A DNA stretch of 64,000 bases, taken from the NCBI GenBank assembly GCA_950022655.1, contig OX465583.1, forward strand, positions 37,599,360 through 37,663,359, given 5' to 3'. The notes beneath the pieces were generated by a model, which was not told where the DNA came from, did not search any database, and saw only the letters and a list, made by a program, of their open reading frames with translations. A program made the position numbers and the translations under genes. Shown here piece by piece: positions 34,536 through 46,420 of this stretch. Source of the stretch: Alentia gelatinosa. Its lineage: Eukaryota > Annelida > Polychaeta > Phyllodocida > Polynoidae. Within the stretch, counting starts at the first letter, position 1. Every line of letters starts with the position of its first letter.

Positions 34536-35809
34536 TGCAATATTCACGAATATTTACAATATCATTGTCTTTAACAAGAAATGATGGATCAATAAACATG
34601 AAACTTGCAGAAAATATACTCATAATACAATTTGTAACGTATTAGTAAAACAAAAGTAAGTAAGTATGCTGTGTCGTATCACTTGATCAAACAATCGCGT
34701 ATGGGTTCGGATAAAAATTGGCTAGTTCCTGATTCATGTAGTATCGGCCAGTAGTTATGAAATTATAATTTTGTCCGTAGTTGCTTTATTAATAATTGTG
34801 CACTATATATTTATCGTATTACTACATGCATTCACCATGCATGTTTATTTGTCACCCTTTGCGTTGATAATTTGTTCTTTTTCCAGGAAATATGTATCGT
34901 GTTTATTTTAGTCGATAGATTTTATAAATAGGGGACATATTAGTTTCAGGAATAGGGAGTTACATAGAATAATGACTCATGCACGATTGTCGAAGTCAGG
35001 AACTACCATTCAAAATTATGACAAAAGTTGGACCTTCGTTTCGCTAAACAGTCAAGGAATAGACAGTCTTAATGATTTACAAAATTCTTGAAGGGCAGAA
35101 CAAATCCACATCAGGTGTACTTAACAACCTGGTGAAATGGCGAAATTCCATATACTACTGATAGCACAAACATGTACATATAAATTTTAACACTTAACTG
35201 AATAGATACATGTACAGCAATCTATTGAATGTTTCTGACTGTTTCTGTCGATACTCTAGAAATACTCTATTATATCACTTTTGACATATTACTTGTCCCT
35301 TAGTGAATCACTTACGATTTTTAATGTAGGCATCATTGTTAAAGACTGATATGTATCTCATTGCATAATAGAACACTACGTATAAGATATTCTATATAAG
35401 ATACCTTATATCATCATATATGTATTTCCAGTCTCGTTTTGATAGCGCCGTTTTTTATGCTTTCTGGACATCATTAGTAATGTTTATCTTACATTTATGA
35501 TGCTAGAGTACTGCCAGCAATCAGGGAAAGCCTACCTGATATCACACAGATCTCTTTCCAAATTAGTGATTCGATATCGCCACCCCTTTCTTTTTTGTAC
35601 TGTTTTGTACACCTGTCTGACGCGACAAAAGATTTATACGGTTCATTCGGTAAAATCTGGAAGAGTAAATCCGCTGAGATTAGGTACTTGATCTCTCGTC
35701 GGTTTGAAAGTTGAGTCCATTGAGAAGCTCCACCTAGCTTCCCTTCACTTACCCCCTTCGCCTCAGAAACACCATGTCTAAAGGTTTCCCCTCACGGCAT
35801 CCCTGTTCG
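34536..35809. other. AT-rich intergenic DNA, nothing recognised
   Basis: No repeat, island or credible exon seen. Confidence 0.4.
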
Positions 35810-36130
35810 CGTGACCTGACTGACCAATCAGAATCTGTTGTGATTCAACTTGTTAGCAGACGACAATCGGTCCCGCGAGGAGTGCGCGGTCACTTGAAAT
35901 GGCGCGAAAATTAACCCACGCCCCGGACCGCGACTAGAAACCGGAACTAGCCTCGGGCTTTGTCAGCGTCCTCTGGACCGGAAGCGGAAATGGTGTTTTG
36001 CGGAGTACAGATGTGAGTAAGACCAACCACGGCTAAATAGGCGTATTTTGGAGCGGCCAGTGGAACGCTAGGTTTAATCAGGAGCGCGCGGGACGCTGGG
36101 AAAGCGCTGACTAGTTGATCACAGCCACAA
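35810..36130 (+). promoter_or_regulatory. Promoter-like CpG cluster with a possible first exon
   Basis: Seen in order: an NF-Y CCAAT box (GACCAATCAG, 35822-35831), an E2F-like GGCGCGAAAA (35901-35910), an ETS site (ACCGGAAG, 35977-35984), then an ATG at 35990 followed by seven codons (MVFCGVQ) and a strong intron start (GTGAGTAAG from 36013). This arrangement is typical of housekeeping promoters with a short first coding exon. No downstream exon was recognised on the plus strand, and the gene is not identifiable from seven residues. Transcription direction is inferred from the order of motifs and the donor. Confidence 0.4.
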
Positions 36131-38180
36131 GGGGCCTTGGGAGGGATATGTCACGTGACATGCCTCACATAGGCGGAGTGGATTTGATTCTGAGAGGCGT
36201 TAACTTGCCCTAACTCAATTCTGGGCCCTTCACTTGCATTAGCATTGAATGTGAGAGTGAATTCAAGGGGCAATCTAATACTACATAGAAACTCTATTTT
36301 AAAGTTTTATGTGAAATTTGTAATAAAGACATACATATATCTTCACAAGTAAAAGCGTACGTGATGTGAGTGCTACTTCAAGGCTTATCAGAAAAGGAAA
36401 TGGTATGATCTCAACTAATGTATATTATTGGTTAAGAGAGGGAATATCTAACCAAACAAGACAGTTTATGTATATGAATTAAAGCAAACCATTTAAAGCT
36501 CAAAGACAAATGCGGGTAGGTATTGCAGTGCCTTGTGTATCTACACTCAGAATTAAATTTGGTACTTAAAGGGCAGAACAAATTATTAATTAAAAAAACG
36601 TTTGCCACCCTCCCCCCCCCCCCTTCAATTTCTGACCACTTTTTGGTAGATTACCCGCCCCCCAAGCTCCCCCCTTCCTCTCCCCATCCTCTCCCCTCGC
36701 CTCCCAAACTTCTGCCAGGGTCCCCATAGCCTCCCCTTAGTGTGTGTGGATGGAAGCCTCAAGTCCTCTGCCTACACATATTACCAGAGTATTGTCTATG
36801 GGTGGACAGGCGCATTGCTGTTTCCAGACGGGTGTGAAAGCAGCGTCGGCAGTAGAGGTGTTGGTGGCAGTGGCAGTGGCGGTGGAGTTGGCAGCGGCTG
36901 TGTCGGCAGATCCGGTGTTATATGTTATATATGCAGTACCAGAATTGTAACCACAGAAAAATGGTGTTTTAAAAGTAAAAACATTTAAAAATCAGTTAAA
37001 AAACAAGAGAATACTGGGTTTAATATATATAATTAATCAATTGATACTCAATCAGGTTTTAGAAAGATTTTATGATAAAAATTGATAATATAACATTGTA
37101 TTTTCCACATACCACAGACTTGGATGGTTTGTGGCAAATGAAATGAAAACAACAGTGGTGTCCCCAAGGTGCAGAGATCAGAATTATTCGATAGTGGCGT
37201 AAATACAACACAATCAGGCGTATATATATGACATATATATGACTGCAACATGTACACTTATATACATCTATAGATGAGGCCTATACACGATGGAAAATAG
37301 GACTAACTTATTTGCGCAACATCCTAGCTATATATGCCTGATGTACATATATATATATATGTAAACTAGGGTTTTACACGCTGTGTTAGTATTTCTCATT
37401 AGTATATGTTCCCAACCATCATAATCCATAATTATTTGAGGATAACAATAGAACATCAGCATCATCAACCCACGACATAGACACCAATAGTTTCCCATAG
37501 ACACCAATAGTTAAGCGCTTACCTTCTTCAGATGGCCTTCCCATAGCCCTTCTTTTTTTTGCATATTTTTTTATGAAACTTATATCATCCACAGTTATTT
37601 ACAAAAATCAATAGAATTTAGAAATTACCCAACGACCAGCATTTGTCCTAATGCTACGTTAACACCATCACGTCAACAGTGCCGACAGTGCGGCGTCTGC
37701 CGTAGTCCGCCTTAAGTCAACGTACTTCAGAAACAAATTTTTTCTAAATACCGTACGGTCGAACACACCCACGCCCGGGATAGCGAGACCAACACGTTAC
37801 GCAGAAAGGTTTTTGATACCACGTACTTCAGAAACATAGTTGACTTGGCTGTTGGGAGCTGCCGGGGAGCTGTCGGGAAATCCCGACGATTCCCGGCAAC
37901 ATGACCACGACGACACCACGGCGACACCACGGCGACACCACGACGACACCACGGCAACCTTAACTCAATGCAATACGCCTTAAGTCGACGGCCTATTTTA
38001 GGCCGAGCAGAGAAAACCATGAGAAAAATGTAATAAATGTTCCACGTTCATTTACGGTTTGAGCAAAGTACATTGCCGGGACTGTCGGTGTACACGTAGC
38101 ATTAAGTAACCATCTACATGTACGTGTAATTACGTCTTCACTGATCTGCTGTTTCTCTTGCTTATGGATATGACTTAGAT
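36131..38180. other. Mixed intergenic DNA
   Basis: Contains a C run and C-rich patch (36608-36730), a short GGC/GGT-rich stretch (36842-36900), TA-rich palindromes near 37360, a tandem pair of AGACACCAATAGTT (about 37475-37512), and a CGACGACACCACGG-type short repeat (37900-37960). No gene recognised. Confidence 0.45.
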
Positions 38181-38905
38181 TTGTACTCTCTCAGACACAC
38201 ACACACACACACGGAGAGAGAACATCTGATAGATATAAAAATGTTGAAGAATATTAATAATAGATTTCTAAACTTGCAGTTCATTAGGTTAATCCCTACA
38301 CCCCTGCAAGATCCAGTGGTTGCGGTTTCTCATAAACTATTGACATATGGCAGGTCATGTACATACCAGAGTAAATTGAATAAAGGGATTCTCCAATCGA
38401 CTTTAAGCATATATACCCTCCTTCTGTAGATGTCATGACCTACTAAAGGGGGATAAAGGCATGCAGCTTTGAAGGAACAGTAAACATATATGGGTTAAAG
38501 ATGAAGGAATATGTTTATAGCCTAGTACAAGAACTTACCGTTCGTCCATTATCGATGAGAATATGGCTTTCTACCACAGCAGGGGCCTCTTCAAATAGTC
38601 TACGGGTAGACCTTTTACATCTTATCTCCAGGCTCTATCCTCCTCCATTCACTCAGCCAGAGAAGATGAGGGCCCAGTGGCGCTGTGCTGTCATCTAGCG
38701 GGCTTCACCAGTACTAGGACTATCTTATTGATCGAGAGCTGACACTATTTAAGCTTGAATTCCCCAACGGTGGTAACTTCCTTAGTCCAATTTTGATTTT
38801 AATAAACGAAATCGTGATAATTTCTTATCTAAGTTTAAATCGTGAGGTTTTCGAATTGTAAAGTGTAGGAAATTACTAGGCACGTATATACATAAATATG
38901 TATAA
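38181..38905. other. AT-rich intergenic DNA
   Basis: A short AC run at 38195-38212; nothing else. Confidence 0.4.
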
Positions 38906-38914
38906 CTTGGGACA

Positions 38915-39690
38915 AATGGTATGTTCATCGTTGATGAATGAGTGTGGAATTGTATGGGGTTTTCAAATCAAAATGTTTGCGTTTGATACATTCTGTGGGG
39001 CATCTTCTTGACAACCAGCTAACTAGCCACTTCTGCAACTGTCTGTGTAGTGTCCAACTATAGAGGGAAACTATGTTCCGGTGAGCAAAAGTTCAAAGTT
39101 ACGAGGTGAGGATCGGGAAAATTACTGCCCAAGGCGTCAGCCGCGGGCAGTAATTTTCCCGATCCTCACCGAGTAACTTTGACTTTTGCTTACCGGTACT
39201 TGGTTTCCCTATTCCTATATACCTTCAAATATCGATAAAAATGCTTAATTCTTTACCTAAAACACTTCCGAAGAAAATAGCGACCCTTATCGAGTAACAA
39301 CAACAGCTATTGTTTCGTCCCGCTCTGACAAGGAGCGGGACGAAAACATGAGAGCGGGACGAAACTGTCAACCTCGACACATAACTTATATTTAATGCAC
39401 CCCCCAGCAGCGGTATGTAACTCTAGTTAGTTCGCTAATGGGTATATAGGAATACCAGATACTCGCGGTTTAATCAGGTACCTTGGTCTTCGGGAATTGG
39501 TCATGGTCAGCTGGGCATTTCTCTTATACTAGCCCTTCGCACTTATCAATACTGTTGGTATGCAGATAGTGAAGGATTAGTTTTCGCCACACGTTTAAAG
39601 TCTATATAGCCCTTCCCTAACTTATGCAATGTATCTGAGAGTGTCCAACGCTCAACAATAAATGATAGTCAGTTCTTGTACAAATATGCA
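38915..39690 (+). repeat. Interspersed repeat family, copy B (interrupted)
   Basis: The left part (GGTATGTTCATCGTTGATGA at about 38918) and right part (CAGGTACCTTGGTCTTC, then GGTCATGGTCAGCTGGGCA at 39502-39520, then TAGTGAAGGATTAGTTTT) match copies A and C in order. A snapback element at 39058-39455 separates the two parts. Confidence 0.55.
39058..39455 (+). mobile_element. Snapback-palindrome element, copy 1 (non-autonomous, MITE-like)
   Basis: No coding capacity. It begins with a hairpin of about 65-nt arms (39064-39130 and 39145-39210) and a 14-nt loop; the inner 25 bp of the arms match perfectly. A distal GGTATATAGGAATA (39441-39454) is the exact reverse complement of 39210-39223. A second hairpin (GTTTCGTCCCGCTC, 39312-39325, against GAGCGGGACGAAA, 39333-39345, with another copy at 39352-39365) lies between. 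A diverged copy at 43275-43680 has the same order and length. The element family is not one I can name. Confidence 0.7.
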
Positions 39691-40261
39691 ACATAAGGTT
39701 GAAAGCCTGTCATTTTGGGCTTCATGAGTCCTCTGTTCCTGCTTTTCTCTGCACGAATCATATTAGGTATACACGTGACCTATTGCCTTGTAGTTCATCA
39801 TTGTGTGACGTGCAAAGAAAGTAATTATAGCCCAACTGATCGAGCTCTGCCAAGGTCACCTAATCCATACACCTACACATGAGCCTGGGACAGAATTAAC
39901 ACCAAACCTTGCACACCAGATGCCGCGGTGTAGTCACCTTTAAAGTCTTTATCCTCTGCACTATTGAATGGAAATATAATGAAACATGTGTTGGTGGGTA
40001 TATGATACTACAAACATGTACATAGTCAAATATAGAAACAGTTGTCACATTCAACATTATTGAACGATATGAATAGCTTGGAAAAAACGAGATCTTACCT
40101 GTCCGTACTTTATAGATCATTTAGAATTAACACAAGGAAAGAACATAGTGATTTGTGTATCAACGATATATTACCATGTACAATATGATTTACTTTGGCT
40201 CATAACAACAAACATCTTAGCCGACTAGTACACGTATATATCATAAACTATTTGTTGAGTA
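39691..40261. other. AT-rich intergenic DNA
   Basis: May be the right-hand continuation of the copy B repeat. Nothing else recognised. Confidence 0.3.
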
Positions 40262-40560
40262 AGCTGTACTCCCAAGTAGCCTGCCAGAAAACAACAGGGA
40301 AATGCAATCTTAGATGGGATCAGAAAAAAGTAGAAATATTTTGTATCTGCAATTTATTACACAAGAGAGACAGTGACAACGTGGACAAGATGTCATTGTC
40401 AGCCACGACATTTGCCTGAAGGTCTGTGGGAAGGTAAAACCCATTGTTTTAATGACAAGAATTAGGCTCAATTAATTATTATTCTTGTATACATGGAAAG
40501 ATAATTTCAGATATGAAAGAGAGGATATACATGGAAAGGTGGAAAACTGTCATCTGAGTA
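40262..40560 (+). repeat. Interspersed repeat, copy X
   Basis: Shares GATCAGAAAAAAGTAGAAAT with 52590 and an end block CATGGAAAGGTGGAAAACTG with copies near 52936 and 55870. The middle is poorly conserved, so limits are approximate. Confidence 0.35.
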
Positions 40561-40571
40561 ATAAGCAGTGT

Positions 40572-40652
40572 CACTACAGAGGGCGCCACAATAAGTACGT
40601 CTACAGACGCTCGAGGAAGCTGCTCGTATCATACCACCAGTGGGCGCCACTG
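40572..40652 (+). promoter_or_regulatory. Pair of CTCF-like sites
   Basis: CACTACAGAGGGCGCCAC (40572-40589) and TACCACCAGTGGGCGCCACT (40632-40651), both plus-oriented and about 60 bp apart. The second is close to consensus. Confidence 0.5.
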
Positions 40653-40879
40653 AGATGATCTTCTGCTCATAGCTACATATCTACATGAATTTCTTCTCCC
40701 TGGCGGCGGTGTTTCTCCAATGATTGGTTGGAATTCTTCTTTTTTTTAAGAAAACGTTGGCCGCCACGTCTAGCAAAATTGACCTATACAACAAACCCAT
40801 CAACGAAAACTACATATCTAAGATATGACTCAGCACATTCCCCATCTCAAAAGTGGAGCATAGTTTACTCGTAAATACT

Positions 40880-42020
40880 GCAAGTGAGAAGTATTTGCTA
40901 CAAAGAAGGGAACTATGAAAAACACGCCAGAAATAAAATGAAAGAGTATAGGAAAAGGAGATACACGAAGATCCTATCAAGAAACTGCAAAGACAAAGTG
41001 GACAAGATCAATGGGGACGAATCCCTAAAGCCAAAACCAAAAATAAAGCTAAAGAGAAGACAGAACACTCTCCTCATCAGCACATACCAGCTGGGGAACA
41101 ACATGGTCCAGAAAACAACATGGTCCAGAAAAACTGGGAAATCCTGGGGAAATCGCGAATGACAAAACACATTTAAGAAGATAAATTGGTGAAGGGGATT
41201 AGACGCGCAAAAAAAACTCGGAGACCATCTAGTCAGAACATGCACTGATAACCAACCCGATCGCGAAAACACCAGCAAATACTGCAAAACTGATCCAAAA
41301 GACTTGCAAAATCAAATCGAAAACTAAGGGTACGATACACCAATGCAAGGACTCTTATAGTCAATATTCAGACCATGATTGAAGGAGGATATTAGTGTTT
41401 CTGGTCGAAACAAGCCCATCTTATGTCAGCTTGACCTTGATCCATTGATCCAAGGTCAGCTCTGGTGGTAGTAAATGATTCCGGATGTACGATTTCCTTT
41501 CTGTCCTTGATACATTTCTAACCCATCAGACCATTGTTTAAAACATGTTTGTGGTTTAATTATATTGGTGGTAGCCATATTAGATTTATGCTAATTAGGG
41601 GGTGCTACCCCATCCCAAAATTATTGTCCTTTATCAGGATTTGATAAGAACCTCCTAACGGTCAGGTGTGCCATGTTTAGCGATTTCTACCAAGCTGAAC
41701 ATGGAAACCCCTGGGACAATGGACTAATATGAGGGATAGAACAAGAGAAAACTCGAAGAAAGATTGAGTGACCACCTGAGGCCGATAAACTAGAACAGGG
41801 AAGTCACTGAAGTACCGAGACACATTAACAGTTCAACCACAGCGGCAAAGAAGATGTACAGATATGTACAGGACTTCATATACAGACATCTGGATAGTGT
41901 ACAGACACTGAGACAGGGGAACTCCGGGACATAATCGGTCACAACTGGATACATCATCTGAAGGGCCAGACACCCATGGGACTGAACACTATAGGCAGCA
42001 AATATGGAAAAGTGTCAAAA
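40880..42020. other. Purine-leaning DNA, possible decayed retroelement
   Basis: Lys/Arg/Asn-rich short frames (for example 40884-41162 plus) and later pieces reading like eroded coding sequence (near 41740-42000) suggest an old LINE-type fragment. No catalytic motif is visible, so this is a guess. Confidence 0.15.
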
Positions 42021-43274
42021 AAATATGTTTATTGAAAGTAATTGCAACCAATTATTAGAGAAATACCTCTCATATCCACCAGGGTTTGAGTTCGAGTTCA
42101 TGAATGGTATGATGAGACCTGAATTTACCCGAGGAGGAATACTCACTTGCTCAGTCTAGCAAAATCAAAACTGATACACACTAAAGTAGGGCAGAAGATT
42201 CGAGTAATTTCAGGTGATTATGGACATTTTGTATTTATTGAAATAGTCACTAAATTTAATGTTTCACAGTGTAATGTCTGTTTAATATCGGGGGATAATT
42301 TAAGCGCACATTATATAAATATTCGCGGACTGGCAAAGTTTAATATGGTTGCATTTCTGTCAGGAAAACAAAAGCGTTTGTACGAATTTTATAATCATTG
42401 TTAAGCAAGGGGATTGGCCTCCAGTTCTTCAACAAAGAACGATTTTCACTTTTCCTAAGAATCAAAATTATGATTCTTTGTTTTGGTTTTATGCCCAAAA
42501 CACCGATTTACATTTCAAACAGGGGGTCAATCAGAGACCTCCAAAAGTACCAATAACATCCAATGGCCAGGCCATCAGAGCCTGGACTTTTGTTAGCTTT
42601 CAATTGTTTAGTCGCTGGGAGAATTACTGGTGTGATGATAATTTCTGTCCCGTCCATTTACAATCATGATGCATCGCCTTGCGCCTCGGGCAGTGTGGCA
42701 TATAATTGGTCTTCATAATGTGTTAGATCCAGGCCAGTCTACTCCGATGTCAAAAAGTAAACACAGACTATTGTGTTTTGCTCCCTGGGATACGGAGTCA
42801 AACATATGGCCAGCTGGTATGGTGGTAGTTCATGGATTAGGGGGTTAGGGATAAGGGCGAGGTGGTGGAGGCGGGAGGGTCGGCTCGGGTTTAATCCAGA
42901 ATACACCAGACAAAAAATCCCTATGGCAACGGTGTGTTTGCGGATGACGATAGTATAGCTAGTAGGACTACTTACCAGACTCACCCCAGCCGCCGACAGA
43001 TGTGTAGGCCGGGAATCTATCAGAGACCCCGCTGTTTAGACACTCCAAAGACATGCGTCTGGACCCCTGTCACCCTCCTCCCACCACACACACAGAATGC
43101 AGTGGATCGGGGGTAAATACATTATTTATACAGGGAACAGGACCATTACTCTCATTGTAATAATGGCAGTAGTTCTGCGGGGTAAAAGAAATCACTTATG
43201 TGAAACAATTTTCCATTTAATTTGCAAGTGACTCCATGATAATCTTTAGTTTCTGGTTTGGGATTAATGGTATA
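42021..43274. other. Unique DNA, nothing recognised
   Basis: Short plus-strand frames (42147-42404, 42349-42669) have no recognisable domain. Confidence 0.35.
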
Positions 43275-43680
43275 TTAGAGGGAAACTACCCCTAGGGAAA
43301 CGAATATCAAAGTTATGAGGTATGGATCTAAAACAATTACTTAACGAGGTCTTAGGTCGAGTTAAATAATATTTTTCATATCCTTACTGAGCAACTTTGA
43401 TATCCTTTTTCAAGGAACTTGTTTCCCTATTCCTATGTAACCTTAAAATATTCATAGAAATAGCACATTGTTGACTTCTCGGTGGGATAGCCATGTCCGA
43501 CCTTATCGATTAACTTGAACTCGAATGTTTCCTTCACGTATCCCAGTTTCGATCTGACTGGTCTAGTCGGTGTCTTGTAGTCAACCCTTTGTATGAAAAC
43601 GTTAGCCGTGGTATGAAAACTGTAGTTACTAGACCCCCAGCAGCTGTATGTATATAGTGTTCGTTTATAGGTATATACAC
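43275..43680 (+). mobile_element. Snapback-palindrome element, copy 2 (diverged)
   Basis: Same layout and length as the element at 39058: left arm with TTAGAGGGAAAC, right arm ending GTTTCCCTATTCCTATGTAA (43421-43440), distal ACCCCCAGCAGCTGTATGTA and TATAGGTATATACA. Arms have drifted and pair imperfectly. The internal GTTTCGTCCC hairpin of copy 1 is not recognisable here. Confidence 0.6.
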
Positions 43681-45059
43681 AGCATGTAGTAATACCGCCT
43701 TGAATGTCTAGGGCCTGAAATTTCTTTTTTTCAGGTAGGTTTGTGTTAAAGCATCGAGTTTAAACAAATAAATAGTCTGTACTCGTAGTTTAAAGTCATA
43801 GGAGAGGAACGTATTTTCTAACCGTTATATATTGGACTACATATTTCTAAACGAGAAAGAACTCTCGGAACTCTCGTATAAATATTATATATAATATATA
43901 ATCTCTTATCCATGATCTACATGCTTATGTATATATTGTCAGATTGCAATACTTATCATATACATGAATATCATATCTGCATTTTCTCAAACACTATGTC
44001 CTGACGAGTGACTCGTGAGTAGCTCCTTCCCCTGAATCAGGTTTCCCTCTGTATTTAAAGGGTCAGACCGCGGCGTGCTCTCACTGTGTTCCCTTCAACA
44101 CCCGCTGGTCGAGGCCCTATCACAACCACCACATGCCTCTATCGCATGTAAGAGAAGGGAATCAATACCACCACTAATATTACACCCCTTTACTTATCTC
44201 TAGCCGACATGTCGGCCTGGGGCCAGGGTGCTGCCACCTAGTGAGCAGCAGCAGCAGCGTCCTTGGCGAGGCTAACATACTCTACTGCCCCAGATCGAGG
44301 CAGACACCAAAATATACAAAGGGCCGGTAGAAGGCCCGGCATTCATTGATACAGTCAGCTGGCTGGTCACACGTGTGTACACAGACGTGCAGGCTGCTAA
44401 CTGTAGACAGACGTGCCGGCTGCTAACTAAAAACAGAACCCACTATGGAAAGGAAAGACCCAGAAGCTGGGCACAGCGCAGGGCGTCCCCACATGCAGCG
44501 CATTAGGGACCTTGTCCAGCGTGCCTGGTCTAACGACGCGTCAGCAAAACGTTACTTATACCATTACGCAAATTGACATGACATATTTTTTTTATCCAAT
44601 TTCATAAAGCGGAACTGGCTTCCAGCTGGGCTTTCTCTTCCGCTATTGTCAAATATCATTCAGATGGTTGTTGTACCCTTCAGCTGCCATTCACACAACC
44701 TGTGAAAGGTTCTTCGAGATCCAACATCATTGTTACTAGACACTCCAGATTGCTTGAGTTTCTAGTGTTTACAAAAGTGAGGCAATCGAGCGTAAAGATA
44801 TCGTGTTTCGGTGACAATAACGACACACCTGATTGCCCTGACAAGTGCACTGGTTTGTGAATAAAAAGAAAAGGTCTCAAATAGTGTTTCTAAGAGTATT
44901 TATTTGTGGAACACTTTTTTCGATCAAATCTGTACATAAAAATCTGTTTTTCCCCATGAGCTTAACCGCAATCATAAAATAAACGCCCAGAGGTCACCTG
45001 ATGTGGTGCGACGGAGGCACCACCTGCTGTTTTACCGTAACATTACAAATGGTGGGCAA
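43681..45059. other. Mixed intergenic DNA
   Basis: A GC-richer part (44200-44540) holds a CAG run and a 26-bp tandem pair (ACAGACGTGC(A/C)GGCTGCT, 44381-44431). No gene recognised. Confidence 0.4.
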
Positions 45060-45175
45060 GGTGACCTCCAACTTCCGGTGGCGTTCCTTCCGTTGTATAC
45101 ATATCACCAATGAGAGAGCACGTCACAGGGCAATATGGCCGCGGACAGCGACCAACGACTGTATTCTCTATAAAC
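45060..45175 (+). promoter_or_regulatory. Promoter-like cluster with a short ATG frame
   Basis: An ETS site (ACTTCCGGTG, 45071-45080) and a CCAAT box (CCAATGAG, 45107-45114) precede a YY1/TISU-like ATGGCCGCGG with ATG at 45135. The frame reads MAADSDQRLYSL and then TAA at 45171-45173. Either this is a 12-codon frame or a first exon with a weak GTATTC donor after residue 8 or 9. Motif spacing is promoter-like; coding status is doubtful. Confidence 0.3.
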
Positions 45176-46319
45176 CCTGTATCGTAGATTATCCACCAGA
45201 TACAATGTGTCTGATTTCAGATATACATGTACATAGATACCTCCACAGTAACTGACGTATATCTACAGTACAAAAATACCACGGGTGTCTCATCAATTGA
45301 GCAGGCGAACCCGGATCTATAGATTTCTTATTGATATCAATAGTTATCTGGTAGAGGATCACGTCCCTCTGGCTTAATGTGTAACTGAAAATACTACCGA
45401 CTCAGCCAGTGAGATAAGCATGCCTTGGGGCAATATTTAAATATCTTAACATAAGTTCACATGCAACCAGTAGTCCCTTCTCTTACAGACGGCTACACTA
45501 TCTGGATGGAGAGATGGAGACAGATAATGCACTGATCATGCCGTTATATACATCATAATTTAATGGACGAAAAGAATATGAGCAGTCGAGTACATAAAGT
45601 GGACACGTTTCTCTATGGAAAACACAACCGTTCTCATTTGTTCAAATGATAATGAAATTCTGGTCATATCATGAGCAAAAAAATATAAGAAAATGTACTC
45701 AAAATCACAAAACTCAAAAATAAATGTGTGATGTATGAATAACTTGGTTTTGTTCAAGCAGAGAAACAATCATTTTAGACGTGGGTGGATATCCCCTATA
45801 TGATAAATGAGCTGAGTGTGAGACATCACGATTAATCATCAATAGGTTTCGGGCGGACTCGATGGAATAAACTTCAAATTTCAAAATACCGAAATACCTC
45901 TCGTGCCTCAATACAGATTATGGAGACTTGTTTCCAGCTAATGGTCGGCCAGTGCGTCTGTATTAATTCAACATGTGTATACACCGTAAAGTAATTGGTA
46001 TGGCTGTTGCAGATGGTGCTTGTGAGCCAAATCATGCAGTATAATCTAGACATGGCATGTCGTTTTTCCTATACGCTCTATTTTCACCGCCCACTATTGT
46101 TTTACATGGCTTATCAATGATGAGGCATGGCTCAGAAACTTAACATAAATAATACAACTCAAATTACACTTGTGTGCATGATTGGCCTTGGAAGAATGAA
46201 TGATGAGTTGACTAGATGAGACTTTGTGTATGTTAATTCTGAAGAGTTTTTAAAACAAAATTGAGTTTTAGTTTTCCTACATACACAGATGGCCGGGAGA
46301 AAGGCCCAATAATTAACTA
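45176..46319. other. AT-rich intergenic DNA, nothing recognised
   Basis: No repeat, island or credible exon. Confidence 0.4.
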
Positions 46320-46420
46320 CCACGTGGCAAGCACTATGACGTCACAGTGACGACAGTAACGTCAGCACTGAGGCAAAACCCGGACCGTAGATGTTCCAAA
46401 CGGCGCGAAAATGGCCACCT
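46320..46420 (+). promoter_or_regulatory. CRE/E-box/E2F promoter-like cluster
   Basis: CACGTG at 46321-46326 and a perfect CRE (TGACGTCA, 46337-46344) are followed by two more CGTCA-type half-sites, then GGCGCGAAAATGGCC overlapping the ATG at 46411. This pattern is typical of CpG promoters with start-site-proximal YY1/E2F elements. Confidence 0.35.

Noticed and set aside
40884..41287. Lys-rich plus-strand and Phe/Leu-rich minus-strand frames
   Set aside because: A-rich composition produces both; no reverse transcriptase, endonuclease or other motif is visible. Kept only as a weak note of possible retroelement decay.
42070..42110. GGGTTTGAGTTCGAGTTCATG as a possible tRNA B box or SINE head
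   Set aside because: No A box, acceptor stem or cloverleaf can be drawn around it. No tRNA was found on either strand in a scan for GGTTCGANTCC-type boxes.
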